Shown: one piece after another, positions 1 through 27,390 of the stretch
Numbering within the stretch: position 1 is the stretch's first letter
Layout of the letters: every line of letters starts with the position of its first letter
Origin: Muricea muricata
Taxonomy: Eukaryota; Cnidaria; Anthozoa; Malacalcyonacea; Plexauridae
Assembly: GCA_963855995.1 (NCBI GenBank)
Contig: OY979717.1
Location: 62,712,243 to 62,776,242 of the forward strand
Length of the DNA: 64,000 nucleotides
Direction of reading: 5' to 3'
Made by a program: the position numbers and the translations under genes
Notes under the pieces: model-generated
Told to the model about the DNA's origin: nothing
Seen by the model: only the letters and a program-made list of their open reading frames with translations
The model's database searches: none

Positions 1-1080
1 TTTTATAAACATGCCAAACATTTACCTGACACCTTATCAACACATCAAATATCTAATTCAAAGCTTGTCAATATATCAAAAGGCTAGCCAACATTTTCCC
101 AACAAGTTATATCATGGAGACTTCAGGCAGTGTGCTACAAAATACATTTAATAAATTGATGGATTTAATAGATTGATGTATTGTATACACTTATAGTAAA
201 ATTTTCTTTACTTGCAAAATAAAACAGCTATATGTTGGTGGTATTATGGCAAAAGAATCTTGTTTAACATATGTACTATGAAAGTCTTTAATTTAAATTA
301 AATTCTAAAAACTGCAATCCTACTAGGACTCTGGACAGAGTGCCTGGCAGGTCACTCAGACATTGATTTTTGGTTATCTTAGTGATTACATAAGATGTGC
401 TAGCAATGTCTTAAAATGCCTTGGAAGGTACCCTAATAATAATTGATTTAAAAAGGAATTAGTTGGGCAGAACAGAAATAAGTGAATATACCCCACCGCC
501 AATGAACGCTCTAGTTACAGCCCTGCCTGGCCTTGTGCCCATTTTCGTTTGGCAGGCGGAGTGAACGCCTTAGCAGGCGTCTTGTTTTATAAGAGTTTGT
601 CATGCAGTCCATGCTTTCTTAGTTTCTTCGGTATCTGTAGATCTAAAACGCAAGTTCACATTGAAGCAACCTAGAAATTATGCCAATTTTAATCAAAGGG
701 AACATTAATCAAGGCGATGATTGTTTTGATGTTGAGTCCTGTTAGAGAGGTAAGCAGTGTGCCTTTAATAGTTTATAACAGCCTATAAAAACCTGTATTA
801 GTCAGTGGTCGCCAATGACACTAAATAACATTTTATTACAAGGCAATAAATTGTATTTAAAAGCAAAGAGTAGTCTCTTGATTCGTTTGCCACCAGGTGT
901 CGTATATTTGTCCGTAAGTGACTTACCACAACTTGTTACTGTATCATGTTTTGAAAATGAGCTCATTTTCGATATTTGTTGTCCAACTGAGCAAAATAGT
1001 GAGTTGCCTATTGGAGCAGACAGCACTGAACTACCAATTGTAGTCAGTAATACTCAACAGTTTAATGCAACAAATAATAC
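1..1080. other. Left edge, no gene recognised
   Basis: No gene can be supported here. The plus strand is open from 815 to 1093 (92 codons, ending inside the putative LTR), but I recognise no domain and the strand opposite is also open, so it may be a TE remnant. Positions about 545-590 carry a GC-richer block (…GGCGGAGTGAACGCC…) that reappears inverted near 21,100 and is therefore a dispersed repeat. Confidence 0.4.
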
Positions 1081-1288
1081 TGTGCTACTGTAATATATGC
1101 AAGAGCGCAGACAATAATAATATAGCGTAATATGAGTAGGACAGCGTGCGGTGTGCTGATAGATATAGATAGAGTGATAGGGTAAAAGAACACGTAGAAA
1201 AACACTGAAATAAGACACTCAGCATTGTATAAGGGCGAGCTATTGTTGTTAAATAAATCTCTAGAAAATATATCTGCTTTATACCACA
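1081..1288 (+). repeat. Putative 5' LTR of the plus-strand Gypsy element, followed by its primer-binding site
   Basis: The segment begins TGTGCTAC and ends ATACCACA, giving TG…CA termini with a TGTG/CACA inverted end. It holds a TATAAG box near 1228 and an AATAAA near 1251, as expected of a short LTR promoter and polyadenylation signal. Two bases after it, at 1291, a tRNA-complementary site starts (TGGTGCCGTGACCAGG), and the gag ATG follows at 1304. There is no 3' LTR in the window to compare with, so the left boundary is inferred. Confidence 0.55.
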
Positions 1289-1303
1289 TTTGGTGCCGTG
1301 ACC

Positions 1304-4250
1304 AGGATGGCAACAGCGACAAAATTGCTATATGTTCGTGAAGCGTTTTCAGACGGAGATTTCGGACTTTGGTTGCGAAAGTTCGAATTATGTTCAACAG
1401 TGAACGGCTGGAAAGAGGACGAGATGTTAAAGCGTTTACCGACGCTGCTGTCAGGTAAAGCGTTTGCGGTGTTTGAACGCCTTGGAGAAGACAAGAAGGA
1501 AAGTTTCAAGACTCACGTAGAATCAATCAAAGAGGCATTCGGCGGCGACGCAACGAGCAAACATATCGCCATGATGGAATTTCGTCGACGTGCGCGAAAG
1601 CCCGCGGAAGATATTCAAGTTTTTGCATATGCCTTGGAGACATTGCTCCGTCGAGCAATGCCGGAGGTTGGAAACGACGAGAGAAATACCCTTCTAAAGC
1701 AACAGTTTATTGAGGGGTCCCCTGCGACGCTAAAATGAGAACTATTACAAAGACCGATCTTGACATACGAGGAAACTGTGAAAATTGCCCACCAGCTTGA
1801 TTTGACCACAGTTGAATTGACACCCGAGCTGTCATCGCCAAATACCGATCCTAACGTGGACCAGATGTCGGTTCGAAGGCAACCAGACACGAGCTATGAG
1901 CCCGCGATCGTCGGTCAATTAAAGGAATGCGTTGAGGCCCTTACCGAAAAGGTCAACCAGCTCTCAGCATCAGTAAGCAACATCAGCGAAGTCGCAACGA
2001 TAAGGGCAGAGAACCCCCGTCGTGGGAGACGCGGCCCGTGTTATAATTGCGGTGGAGTAGGTCACCTTTCAAGTGAATGTCGTCAAACTAAAAGACGAAA
2101 TGACCGTGGGCAACGCCAAAATGAGAACTATTGCTTCCTTTGTGGCCAACAAGGACATTTTGCTCGAGACTGTCAATATCGTTACCAAGGTCCACGTCAA
2201 CCGAAACAGGGAAACCCGCTATTAGGCCAGGGGTCAGCCCACAACGCCAACGCCATCCCAATCAATAGTGTCTCACTTACTGCAGTTTTCATCAAAGCTA
2301 CGTTAGGTGAACGTCAGCAACGTTGTCTCGTCGATACAGGGGCAACGGTGTCGCTGGTAAATAAGGATCTTGTTGTTGGACCGATCCGAGAATGTACGTT
2401 GAGAGCTCGCGGGGTAGGCGGAGAAAGTCTCCATATTCTCGGCATGACTGACATTTCCGTGCGGATGAACAATTTCCGTGCGGATGAACAATTTCCATGT
2501 GGTTCACACATTCGTAAACGTAGAAATGCAGAATCAGTACATTTTGGGCGCAGATTTCCTGAAGGCCAACGGAATGGTTGTAGATATCGGACACGAGCGA
2601 TTGTCTTGGGCGTCAGGGCAAACGCCATTACTACTAGAGGCGGCTGCACCAACCATTAACCAATTATCAGTTCTATTAGAGAAGTACTCACAAGAATTTG
2701 TAAATGGACCGGATGATCCCCTGGGTAGAACTTGCGCAGTTGAACATTCCATTGACACTGGAGACAGCCGACCAATTAAACAACGACCTTATCGGATTCC
2801 TGTCCATTTACACCACGTGGTCGGCCAGCAAGTAGAAGAGATGCTTGCTCGAGGCCTCATTAGGCTGAGCAACAGCCCGTGGTCGTCTCCGATTGTTTTA
2901 GCTCCTAAAAAGGACGGTGACTACCGTTTTTGTGTCGATTTTCGACGCTTAAACGCAGTTACGAGAAAGGATGCTTATCCGATGCCAAGAGTCGATGAAA
3001 TTTTTGATAAGCTCGGTGGAGCGCGTTACTTCAGCACGCTAGATTTGGCTTCAGGCTACTGGCAGGTCCGTACTGGTGAACGAACAAGATATCGGGAAAA
3101 CTGCGTTCAACGTCGGTTCCAACCATTATGAGTTTACCGTCATGCCTTTTGGGCTAACCAATGCGCCAGCGACTTTCCAACGAATGATGACAAAACTTTT
3201 GCATGGAATCAAAGGCTGTCTTGTATTTATCGATGATGTCATCATTTTTGCCGACACCTGGGACGAACACCAGCGGATTTTAGAGGAAGTTCTTTGTCAA
3301 ATTCAAGATGCGGACTTGAAGATCAAGAGATCAAAATGCCAGTTTGGGAAAGAGTCGGTAGAGTTTTTGGGACATATAGTTTCAGCGAAGGGAATCCACC
3401 CAAACCCTGTGAAAGTGCAAGCCGTTCAGAGTTTTCCAACCCCATCTTCCTTGTCTCATGTACGAGCGTTGGTTGGAATGGCCTCATATTACCGTAGATA
3501 TGTGCGTAATTTCGCCGACATAGCAGCCCCACTGCACGACCTGACGAAAGGCGGTCGAGAATTTTGTTGGACATCATCCGCGGAGAAAACCTTTAACTCT
3601 CTTAAGAACCGATTATCCCATTATCCAGCCCTCCCATCCTTTCCTTACCAAATTTCACGATTCATTTCATCGTATACACAGATGCCAGTGATTCGGGTCT
3701 TGGGGCAGTGTTGTCACAACGTATCGGTTCCACTGAACACGTCGTCTGTTCTGCAAGCGGGTCGTTGACATCCGCCGAGCAAAACTATTCGACAACCGAA
3801 AAAGAGTGTTTGGCCATTGTGTGGGCCATTCACTAGTGGAGACCATATCTACTCGGAAAGAAGTTTAAAGTGGTAACAGACCTTCAAAGTTTAACTTGGC
3901 TGCAGGGATTGCGAGAACCCAAAGGACGCTTAGCGCGGTGGATCCTGACCATGCAAGAATATGACTTTGACATTGAACATCGCCCCGGTCGCGAGAACAG
4001 TAACGCAGACGCACTTTCGCGGTCTCCCATACCAACCACTGCCCCCACCTCCCAAATATACCCGATGAGGATGTTGTCATAGGAGTTAGTTCTACTGAGG
4101 TGCAGTCAACTTGGTCCCCGGAGAAGATATCCCAAGCTCAACACGACGACATCTCAATCGTACTGCAGACACGATTGAACACCACCAAACGCGAAGAGCC
4201 CCCGAGTGATTGGACCGATAATCGCGAACTTGACCTTGATTGGACCGATA
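1304..4250 (+). mobile_element. Decayed Ty3/Gypsy LTR retrotransposon, gag-PR-RT-RNase H, cut before integrase
   Basis: Gag (1304-1738 and onward) leads to two zinc knuckles near 2040-2170 (CYNCGGVGHLSSEC and CFLCGQQGHFARDC). A protease follows with DTGA near 2335, then reverse transcriptase from about 2870 with VMPFGLTNAPATFQ and the catalytic FIDD near 3228. RNase H occupies 3650-4020 and ends in the usual HRPGRENSNADALSR tail. The order is standard for Ty3/Gypsy. The copy cannot be functional: there is an in-frame TGA at 1736, a 19-bp tandem duplication near 2468-2505 that shifts frame, a shift near 3080, another near 3650, and a TAG near 3834. It stops in the linker before integrase at about 4250, where an unrelated element begins on the other strand. 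Confidence 0.9.
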
Positions 4251-6670
4251 AATGCGATGCATCATTCTCTGGAAGGTGGTAGGAGCTCCGTGGATTCCGA
4301 ATGGCATAGTGACAGTTGTAAATTCACATAATACATCTGGTGTAGTAAATGCTGTCTTTTTCCTTGACTCTTCGGAAAAAGGGAACTTGCGAGCCTCTTG
4401 TGAGATCGATTATTAAAAGATATCTCCCTCGTCCCAGCCGTTCAAAAATGTCATCAATTCGTGCCAATGGATAAGCATCAAACTTCGAGATATTGTTGAC
4501 CTTCCTGAAATGCCATCTTTTTGCCATCATAACTACTGGTGACGCCCAGTTACTTTTGGTTGCACGACTCCCATCTCTTCCATCCTCTGTACTTCTTTCA
4601 TCATTTCCTCCCGCTGAGCATATGGTATTCTGTGTGACGTTTGACGCACCGGATTTACTGTACAAGTTCCGATTTAGTGTTCTGCCATCTCGGCGCAGCC
4701 AGGTTTACCTTGCAAGACATCATTAAACTCCTCCTGGTAGTTTACAGATTATTGTCGCTTTCTCTCCTTTCTCATTTAGGCGTGGTATCTCTGGTATGGC
4801 TTCGCCATCGTCCGTGTCGTATTCAAGGTCAACATCTAAACTCGTTCAGTGCGGTGCATGCAATTTACGAAGCATGTTGACATGGTATATCTTTGTACTT
4901 CTTTTTTACCAACCGTCTCAATCTCAGAGTTCACAGTTCCGAGACAGCGTTTCAATTCGTAACGGCCTTTCCACTCGGCTTTTAGCTTGTTAGAACTGGT
5001 TGGCAGCAGAATGAGGACTTCATCTCCTGCACTAAACTCTCGAACCCTTGCATTTCTGTCGTACCATTTATTCTGTCGCTCCTGAGCTTTTGCTGGATTG
5101 GTCTGGGCTATCTCCATCGTCTGCGATGTTCTTTCGCGCAATTCGAGCACGTATGAAACAACGCTTTCAGGACTTTTCGATTCCGCTTCCCACGATTCCG
5201 TAAGAATATCAAGCGGGCCACGAACATGTCTGCTAAACAACAGCTCAAATGGAGAGAACCCTGTCGATTTGTTTGGCACTTCTCTATATGCAAAGAGCAG
5301 GTACGGAAGCCAACGGCCCCACTCACTTCGATAATCTTTCGCCATCTTCTTTAACACCGACTTAAGTGAGTCATTGAAACGTTCCACCAAACCGTCGGTT
5401 TGGGGATGGTATGGACGTGCTCGTATCGGCTCTATTTTCAACATACGGTAGACCTCCTTTAGTAGCTGCGATATGAAATTAGATCCCTGGTCATTGAGTA
5501 TCTCCGTAGAAACACCCATGAGAAAAACTTCCCCAACTCCTGGACAGTCGTTTCGACCTCGATATTCTTTAGCGGAACAGCCTCTAGTATTTCGTGCTGT
5601 AATCACATGTCACAAGAATGAACTTATTGCCAGGTTTGCTTCGTATTAATGGACCGACAATATCCATCGGTAGTATCCACCAATAGCTTGCCGGCTTACC
5701 TTCAAGTAACCCTTGACACGTGTATAGTATTATCGTACGAATAACTTCTCGCGTTATTCCAACCGCTAACCCTTTTTGCTGGGAAGGAACATTTGCTGAA
5801 AATAAGTGCAACCTTTCCACAGTTATAGCATGTCAGTTTGGTTTCACGTTTTTGAGGCAGATCACTTCGCTGTCGCTCATCTCTTACCTCTCCTGATCCT
5901 GAACCATCTCTTTTTCCTGGTATATGTTTAACCATTCTGCCGAAACCATTCTTTTAACCATACTTCTGTTTCAACATGACTCTCGACTGTTTTCTTCTTG
6001 GTATTCCAGAACCGTTGTCGATATGTTTCTTCATTTATCTTGTACCTCTTCAGAATGGCTTGCTTCACTTCTTTAAATTCCTTAGTATATCCATGTTAGC
6101 GTTAGCAGCTTGTGCTTTTCCTGTTAATAGAAGGCCCGGATAACATTAACACCCAGACATCATCCGGCGATGTGTATGCTTTAGCTACTCTCTTAAACAT
6201 TGTCAAGAAATGTTCGATATCGTCCGTCTTAGTTAATTTCTGCAGTCGCGCTTCTCCGTGCTCTCCGCCGACACCGAATCTAGACTTGGAAGGCTCGATT
6301 TTATTTGTTCAAACCATTCCCTCTTTTCTCTCTCGTGCTGCTCAAACCAAGCACGTTTTTTTCCTCATTCTGCTAACGACCCGAGAATATTCTCCTTTCC
6401 TCCGACAGTCTTCGTCTCGTTCTCTGGCTTTAGCTGAACGAATTTCTTCACGCTTGTCTTGTCCCTTCATAGTAATCGCATTTCCTGACGTTGTTTTTCT
6501 TCTTTTTTCTCGTCCATAAAAAATTTCAATAATTCTTTACTCGTACCTCCCTCTGATGTATCATCCATTTCACCTAATTCCTTTGTTCGCTTGCGTCTCG
6601 TCTCCGCTACATAACAATAAAATACTTGACCCAATAATTGCCGTATTCGGACAACAAATGTAAACAATGT
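4251..6670 (-). mobile_element. Decayed Gypsy-related retrotransposon with integrase before RT (Gmr1-like order)
   Basis: Read on the minus strand, a charged gag region starts near 6620 and runs to a zinc knuckle near 5850 (CYNCGKV). An integrase core with IVGPL and DYSTKY follows near 5640-5700, then the second part of integrase at 5520-4836 (NDQGSNF, YHPQTDGLVERFN, LPYLLFAYREVP, and a C-terminal domain with GDEVLILLP). After a linker, an RT follows at about 4760-4265 (SNWASPVVMMAK, KFDAYPLARIDDIFERLG, MPFGIHGAPTTFQRMM). Integrase therefore precedes RT, the Copia-like order described for Gmr1-type members of Ty3/Gypsy. Many stops and frameshifts make it non-functional, and it is truncated inside RT at the junction with the plus-strand element. 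No convincing LTR is found on either side. Confidence 0.8.
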
Positions 6671-6679
6671 GGCGTAAGA

Positions 6680-7889
6680 ACAACTTAAGTCAGCGAGAAA
6701 GATAGTCCTAAATGTACAGAAACTTGTATTCGCTTTTTACATATATCATATAATTAACACTAAAATTATTGATGTTTCGTTAAAATCTTTTCATACATGG
6801 TGTCAGGAGTGGGACGCTGTCGGTAATAGGCGGTTGGCAGGATTCACTGAAGATAAAAATTGTCAGTATGCGCACGGGAAAATATATTGGATTTATAATA
6901 ATAATATTAAGTTTCACCCCCTGAATTTCAATATCCAACGTGAATTTTAAAAATAAAATGTTAAATGTCACATCATGCATCAAGTCATACCTTAATTACA
7001 CCATGTGGGAAACTTCATGTTAGGATAGGTAATTAGACACATGGGAGAGCCGAACACGTCCGAGTGAGATGTATACGTGTTACAGGAAATAAATTGAACG
7101 ACAAATTGAACTGGGAACTTATATGCACGAAAGCTAGTAAGTTTTGGTTTTGCAAATGCTGAAAAAATAACAAGGGTATTATTAAGTAACTAAAATGTAA
7201 TATATAAGACTCGTTCTATCTTTGGCAAACCATGTCTATTTCGACAACCCACAAACTCGTAGGTGCACCGACAGAACAATTTCTATACTCAGCTTCTTGT
7301 TCTTGCTCGCATTAGGCTTGCAATTCAATGACCCGTTGAAGGAAGATTTTGAAATGTTCAAAGGAAACCAAAACTTTCGTTATTAGTAAAATATGACCGA
7401 AGCAAAAACAAGTCTTCTCACAAAGATTACATCAATACAGACAGTGTAACCAAGCACAAGCACCAAGTACGAATACGCTGAGAAGTTAATCTAAAATATC
7501 CATGTTGAAATGAACATTAAAATTATAAGGTTGTGCAGCGCATAATTTATATTTTTCAAATTTACAATTACTGTTTGATTTAGTATTGTGAAAAATATCG
7601 TTTTGGATTGGCAAAAGTGGTAACAGCAGGTTATATTATTAACAGATGAGACGCTCTAATGTCTCAGAAAACAATTTTTTACAACATGAGCTAAAACTAA
7701 AATGAATTCACCCCAGTTAAGTGTGATTTGATTGGACATTGTATCAGAGATGTAAAAAAAGAAAAGCTGCTATTGAACCTAACTTGACATTTTACAATTT
7801 CTATTCTTGCATGTATTTTGTGATTGTTTAAATTTGTTCAGCACACTATAGTTATGACACACTATATGTAGAATAAAATTGATAAATAA
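6680..7889. other. Spacer between retroelement cluster and DDX23
   Basis: AT-rich sequence with no supportable gene. A plus-strand primer-binding-like string (TGGTGTCAGGAGTGGGA) occurs near 6799 directly after a TG…CA segment (about 6660-6798). It points the opposite way to the adjacent minus-strand gag, so its link to that element is unclear. The 3' untranslated region of DDX23 must lie in the right part, but I did not identify a definite polyadenylation signal. Confidence 0.4.
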
Positions 7890-25236
<17,347 letters not shown>

Positions 25237-26368
25237 TTTAAAAAGTTGTAAGTTAATGCCGCATTAACTATTTTCTTAAAATTTAAATGTTTATATCGTT
25301 CTCTACACGAGATATATTTCGATAAAAATCTTGCATCGATCTATCTATAAAGCATCAAACGTTCTCGGCGGCCATGTTCCTTGTAACTGAGCCAGCAGGC
25401 AATCAACTGCGGTAATATACGAAGACAAGTTCAGTACTTCATACCATACTGCTGTTGTGGATACTTTTAAATACTTTTTGATAAAAATTGAATGTCTCCG
25501 ACGCAAATAAGCTCTGTGCCTCTGTTTTACTGACGAAGCTTCCGAAACATGGTAGCACAATTGGGGTGTCTCAACAAGACAAACGATCGAAATTACCTAT
25601 TGCCAAATTTGAACGCCTTAGCTTCAAGTCCATGGCTAAGCTGAACGCAAAGATGTGTAAAATATATATAGAGTACGCACCTGTATTAAACATTGGTGGG
25701 AATAAAGCGGTTGTTTCATTCTACGGTATATAAAAGGAAATCAGTTTTGCGTGATATAGGTTTCGTTAATTGTTTATTCATAGAGAGTGCCAAGGCATTC
25801 AAATCTAACAACAGGTTATCTAAGCCGCCTGCATTTTTAGAGACACCCTGTCACAGAATAGCAATTTCATAGAAGGGCTACTCGAGTGGGAACATTTGAA
25901 GTTTGTCCCCACGCAGTCAATTGCATTTTCTGGTCAGTATAAATAATAAATTGGCTGTTCCTCCATTACTCTAGCCAGTCAATTGGGTAAACACCAACCT
26001 AACATGATCCGGCTTGTGATTGGACTTTGTGATCAAAACAATGGTCATCATTGTTTATGTTCCGTTCTTCAGAAAAACAATTTCTACAGTTTATCGTCTT
26101 TCATTGTTATAACGAACCGCTAACAAAGCCTGTTAGCATAGGTTTGTGGCAACCCAGCCAATTGCATGAAACGACCTGAGCAATTTAAGTTATTCGGTGC
26201 ACATATTTTCCAAGATTTCTTTCCGTTAATGGTTCTAATTGGTTTTGAAAATTGGAAATCGCGTCGCTTTGGGAAATCGCGTCCGGTCTGTGTAGGCCTT
26301 TAGACATTCAAGAGTCAAACTACTGCGAGACGTTGATTATAGTCACCCAATCATTAAGCACTGGAAAC
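25237..26368. other. DDX23 upstream region and intergenic spacer
   Basis: The region just right of 25,236 must contain the DDX23 promoter and 5' UTR, but no TATA box or distinct motif stands out. A plus-strand open frame at 25,488-25,733 has no recognisable domain and I do not call it a gene. Confidence 0.4.
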
Positions 26369-26573
26369 CAGTGTGGCGGATCCAGCGTAGGTCAAAATAA
26401 ATTATAGCAGCCCAATTTTAAATTCAAAATAACTTTATAACAATGTCATTGGTTATGAATTTCCAAAGAATTAAATCTTACCTATGAAATTGCTTTGAAG
26501 GTGTTTTAAAATGTAAATATATCCTAGAATGAGCTGTAGTAATTTATTTTGACCTACGCTAGATCCGCCACTG
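26369..26573. mobile_element. Short hAT-type MITE (CAGTGGCGGATC family)
   Basis: Ends CAGTGTGGCGGATCCAGCG and CGCTAGATCCGCCACTG form inverted repeats extending through GTAGGTCAAAATAAATTA. The flanks CTGGAAAC (26361-26368) and CTGAAAAC (26574-26581) are an 8-bp target duplication with one mismatch, as for hAT elements. Confidence 0.85.
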
Positions 26574-27220
26574 CTGAAAACCATAGGTATGAATGAAGAC
26601 AAACAGACATGTATTATCACAACGCTAGCTACATATTTATTTGAAATAAACCATGAGTAGATCGCTCTGAGTTTTAACTACATGACTTGTCTATGTTAAG
26701 AATAAGTATAATATATTTCATATACATGCATGCAATAACAGGTGTGATACACCTCATATATTGTTAGAGAGAAGTCAGAGAACATGCTCTACTGAGTTTT
26801 TGTATTCTACAGTTCCTATTATGTACAGTCGTAGTACAAATATGGCTATAAATCGAAATTTAAAATTCATATATAATATTCACATTATAATTACTTGCTA
26901 CAGTATTTTTTGAAATATTTCTTTATGCCAGTACCGGGACAAAATGCTAAAAAGAAAATAGAGAAATATTTTTTTAAAAAATACAATTTGGCTCTCACCT
27001 GAATCAGTGCAGTTACTCTACCAATGCATGCGCGGGTTATGGCAGACGCTTGTATTACGAGGTAACTGGTAAGGGCACTTTACACGCGGCATCATTGAAA
27101 AGAAATACAAGTGTACGACAACAGAGCTTTTAAAAATGACGTTGTAGCAAATAGCTAGTCTAATTTAGCTTGTCCTATTTCAAAACCATGCTCAGAGATA
27201 TGAATTAAAAACTAGATTAT

Positions 27221-27384
27221 ATTAATCTGACACTGCAGAAAACGACGAAAAATTCGTTGTCTCGAGCGTTTAGTCGTCGTCGATGGCTTAATTGGTAGAA
27301 CGGCGGTCTAGAAACCCGAAGATGCGAGTTCGAATCCCGCTCGAGAAAACGAATTTTTCGTTTTCTCTGCAGTGTCAGATTAAT
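27221..27384. repeat. Foldback repeat with a tRNA-like core carrying pol III box A and box B
   Basis: Arms of about 45 bp (27221-27265 and 27340-27384) are near-perfect inverted repeats starting ATTAATCTGACACTGCAG and ending at CTCGAG. Between them, plus strand, lie TGGCTTAATTGG (27284-27295), which fits the A-box consensus, and GTTCGAATC (27328-27336), which fits the B-box consensus, at tRNA-like spacing. A TTTTT follows in the right arm and could end a pol III transcript. The acceptor and T stems pair imperfectly, so a functional tRNA is doubtful. A tRNA-derived SINE core or captured tRNA fits better. Confidence 0.7.
27276..27347 (+). tRNA. tRNA-like sequence, probably a pseudogene or SINE head
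   Basis: D-arm-like and T-arm-like sequences with intact A and B boxes are visible. Stem pairing is incomplete (mismatches in the T stem and acceptor), the anticodon stem is poor, and no clear anticodon can be assigned. It is called only as tRNA-like. Confidence 0.35.
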
Positions 27385-27390
27385 ACGAAC

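Noticed and set aside
802..1093. Overlapping open frames on both strands next to the Gypsy LTR
   Set aside because: No recognisable domain, no splice context, and both strands open; not enough to call a gene.
6660..6817. TG…CA segment followed by TGGTGTCAGGAGTGGGA, resembling a plus-strand LTR and primer-binding site
   Set aside because: No plus-strand gag follows it; the neighbouring gag is on the minus strand. It may be a fragment of a third element, but the evidence is one short motif.
25488..25733. 81-codon plus-strand ORF upstream of DDX23
   Set aside because: No domain, poor coding character and no splice partners; possibly chance.
27276..27347. Functional tRNA gene
   Set aside because: Boxes A and B are good, but stem pairing is poor and no anticodon is clear; treated as tRNA-like core of a repeat.
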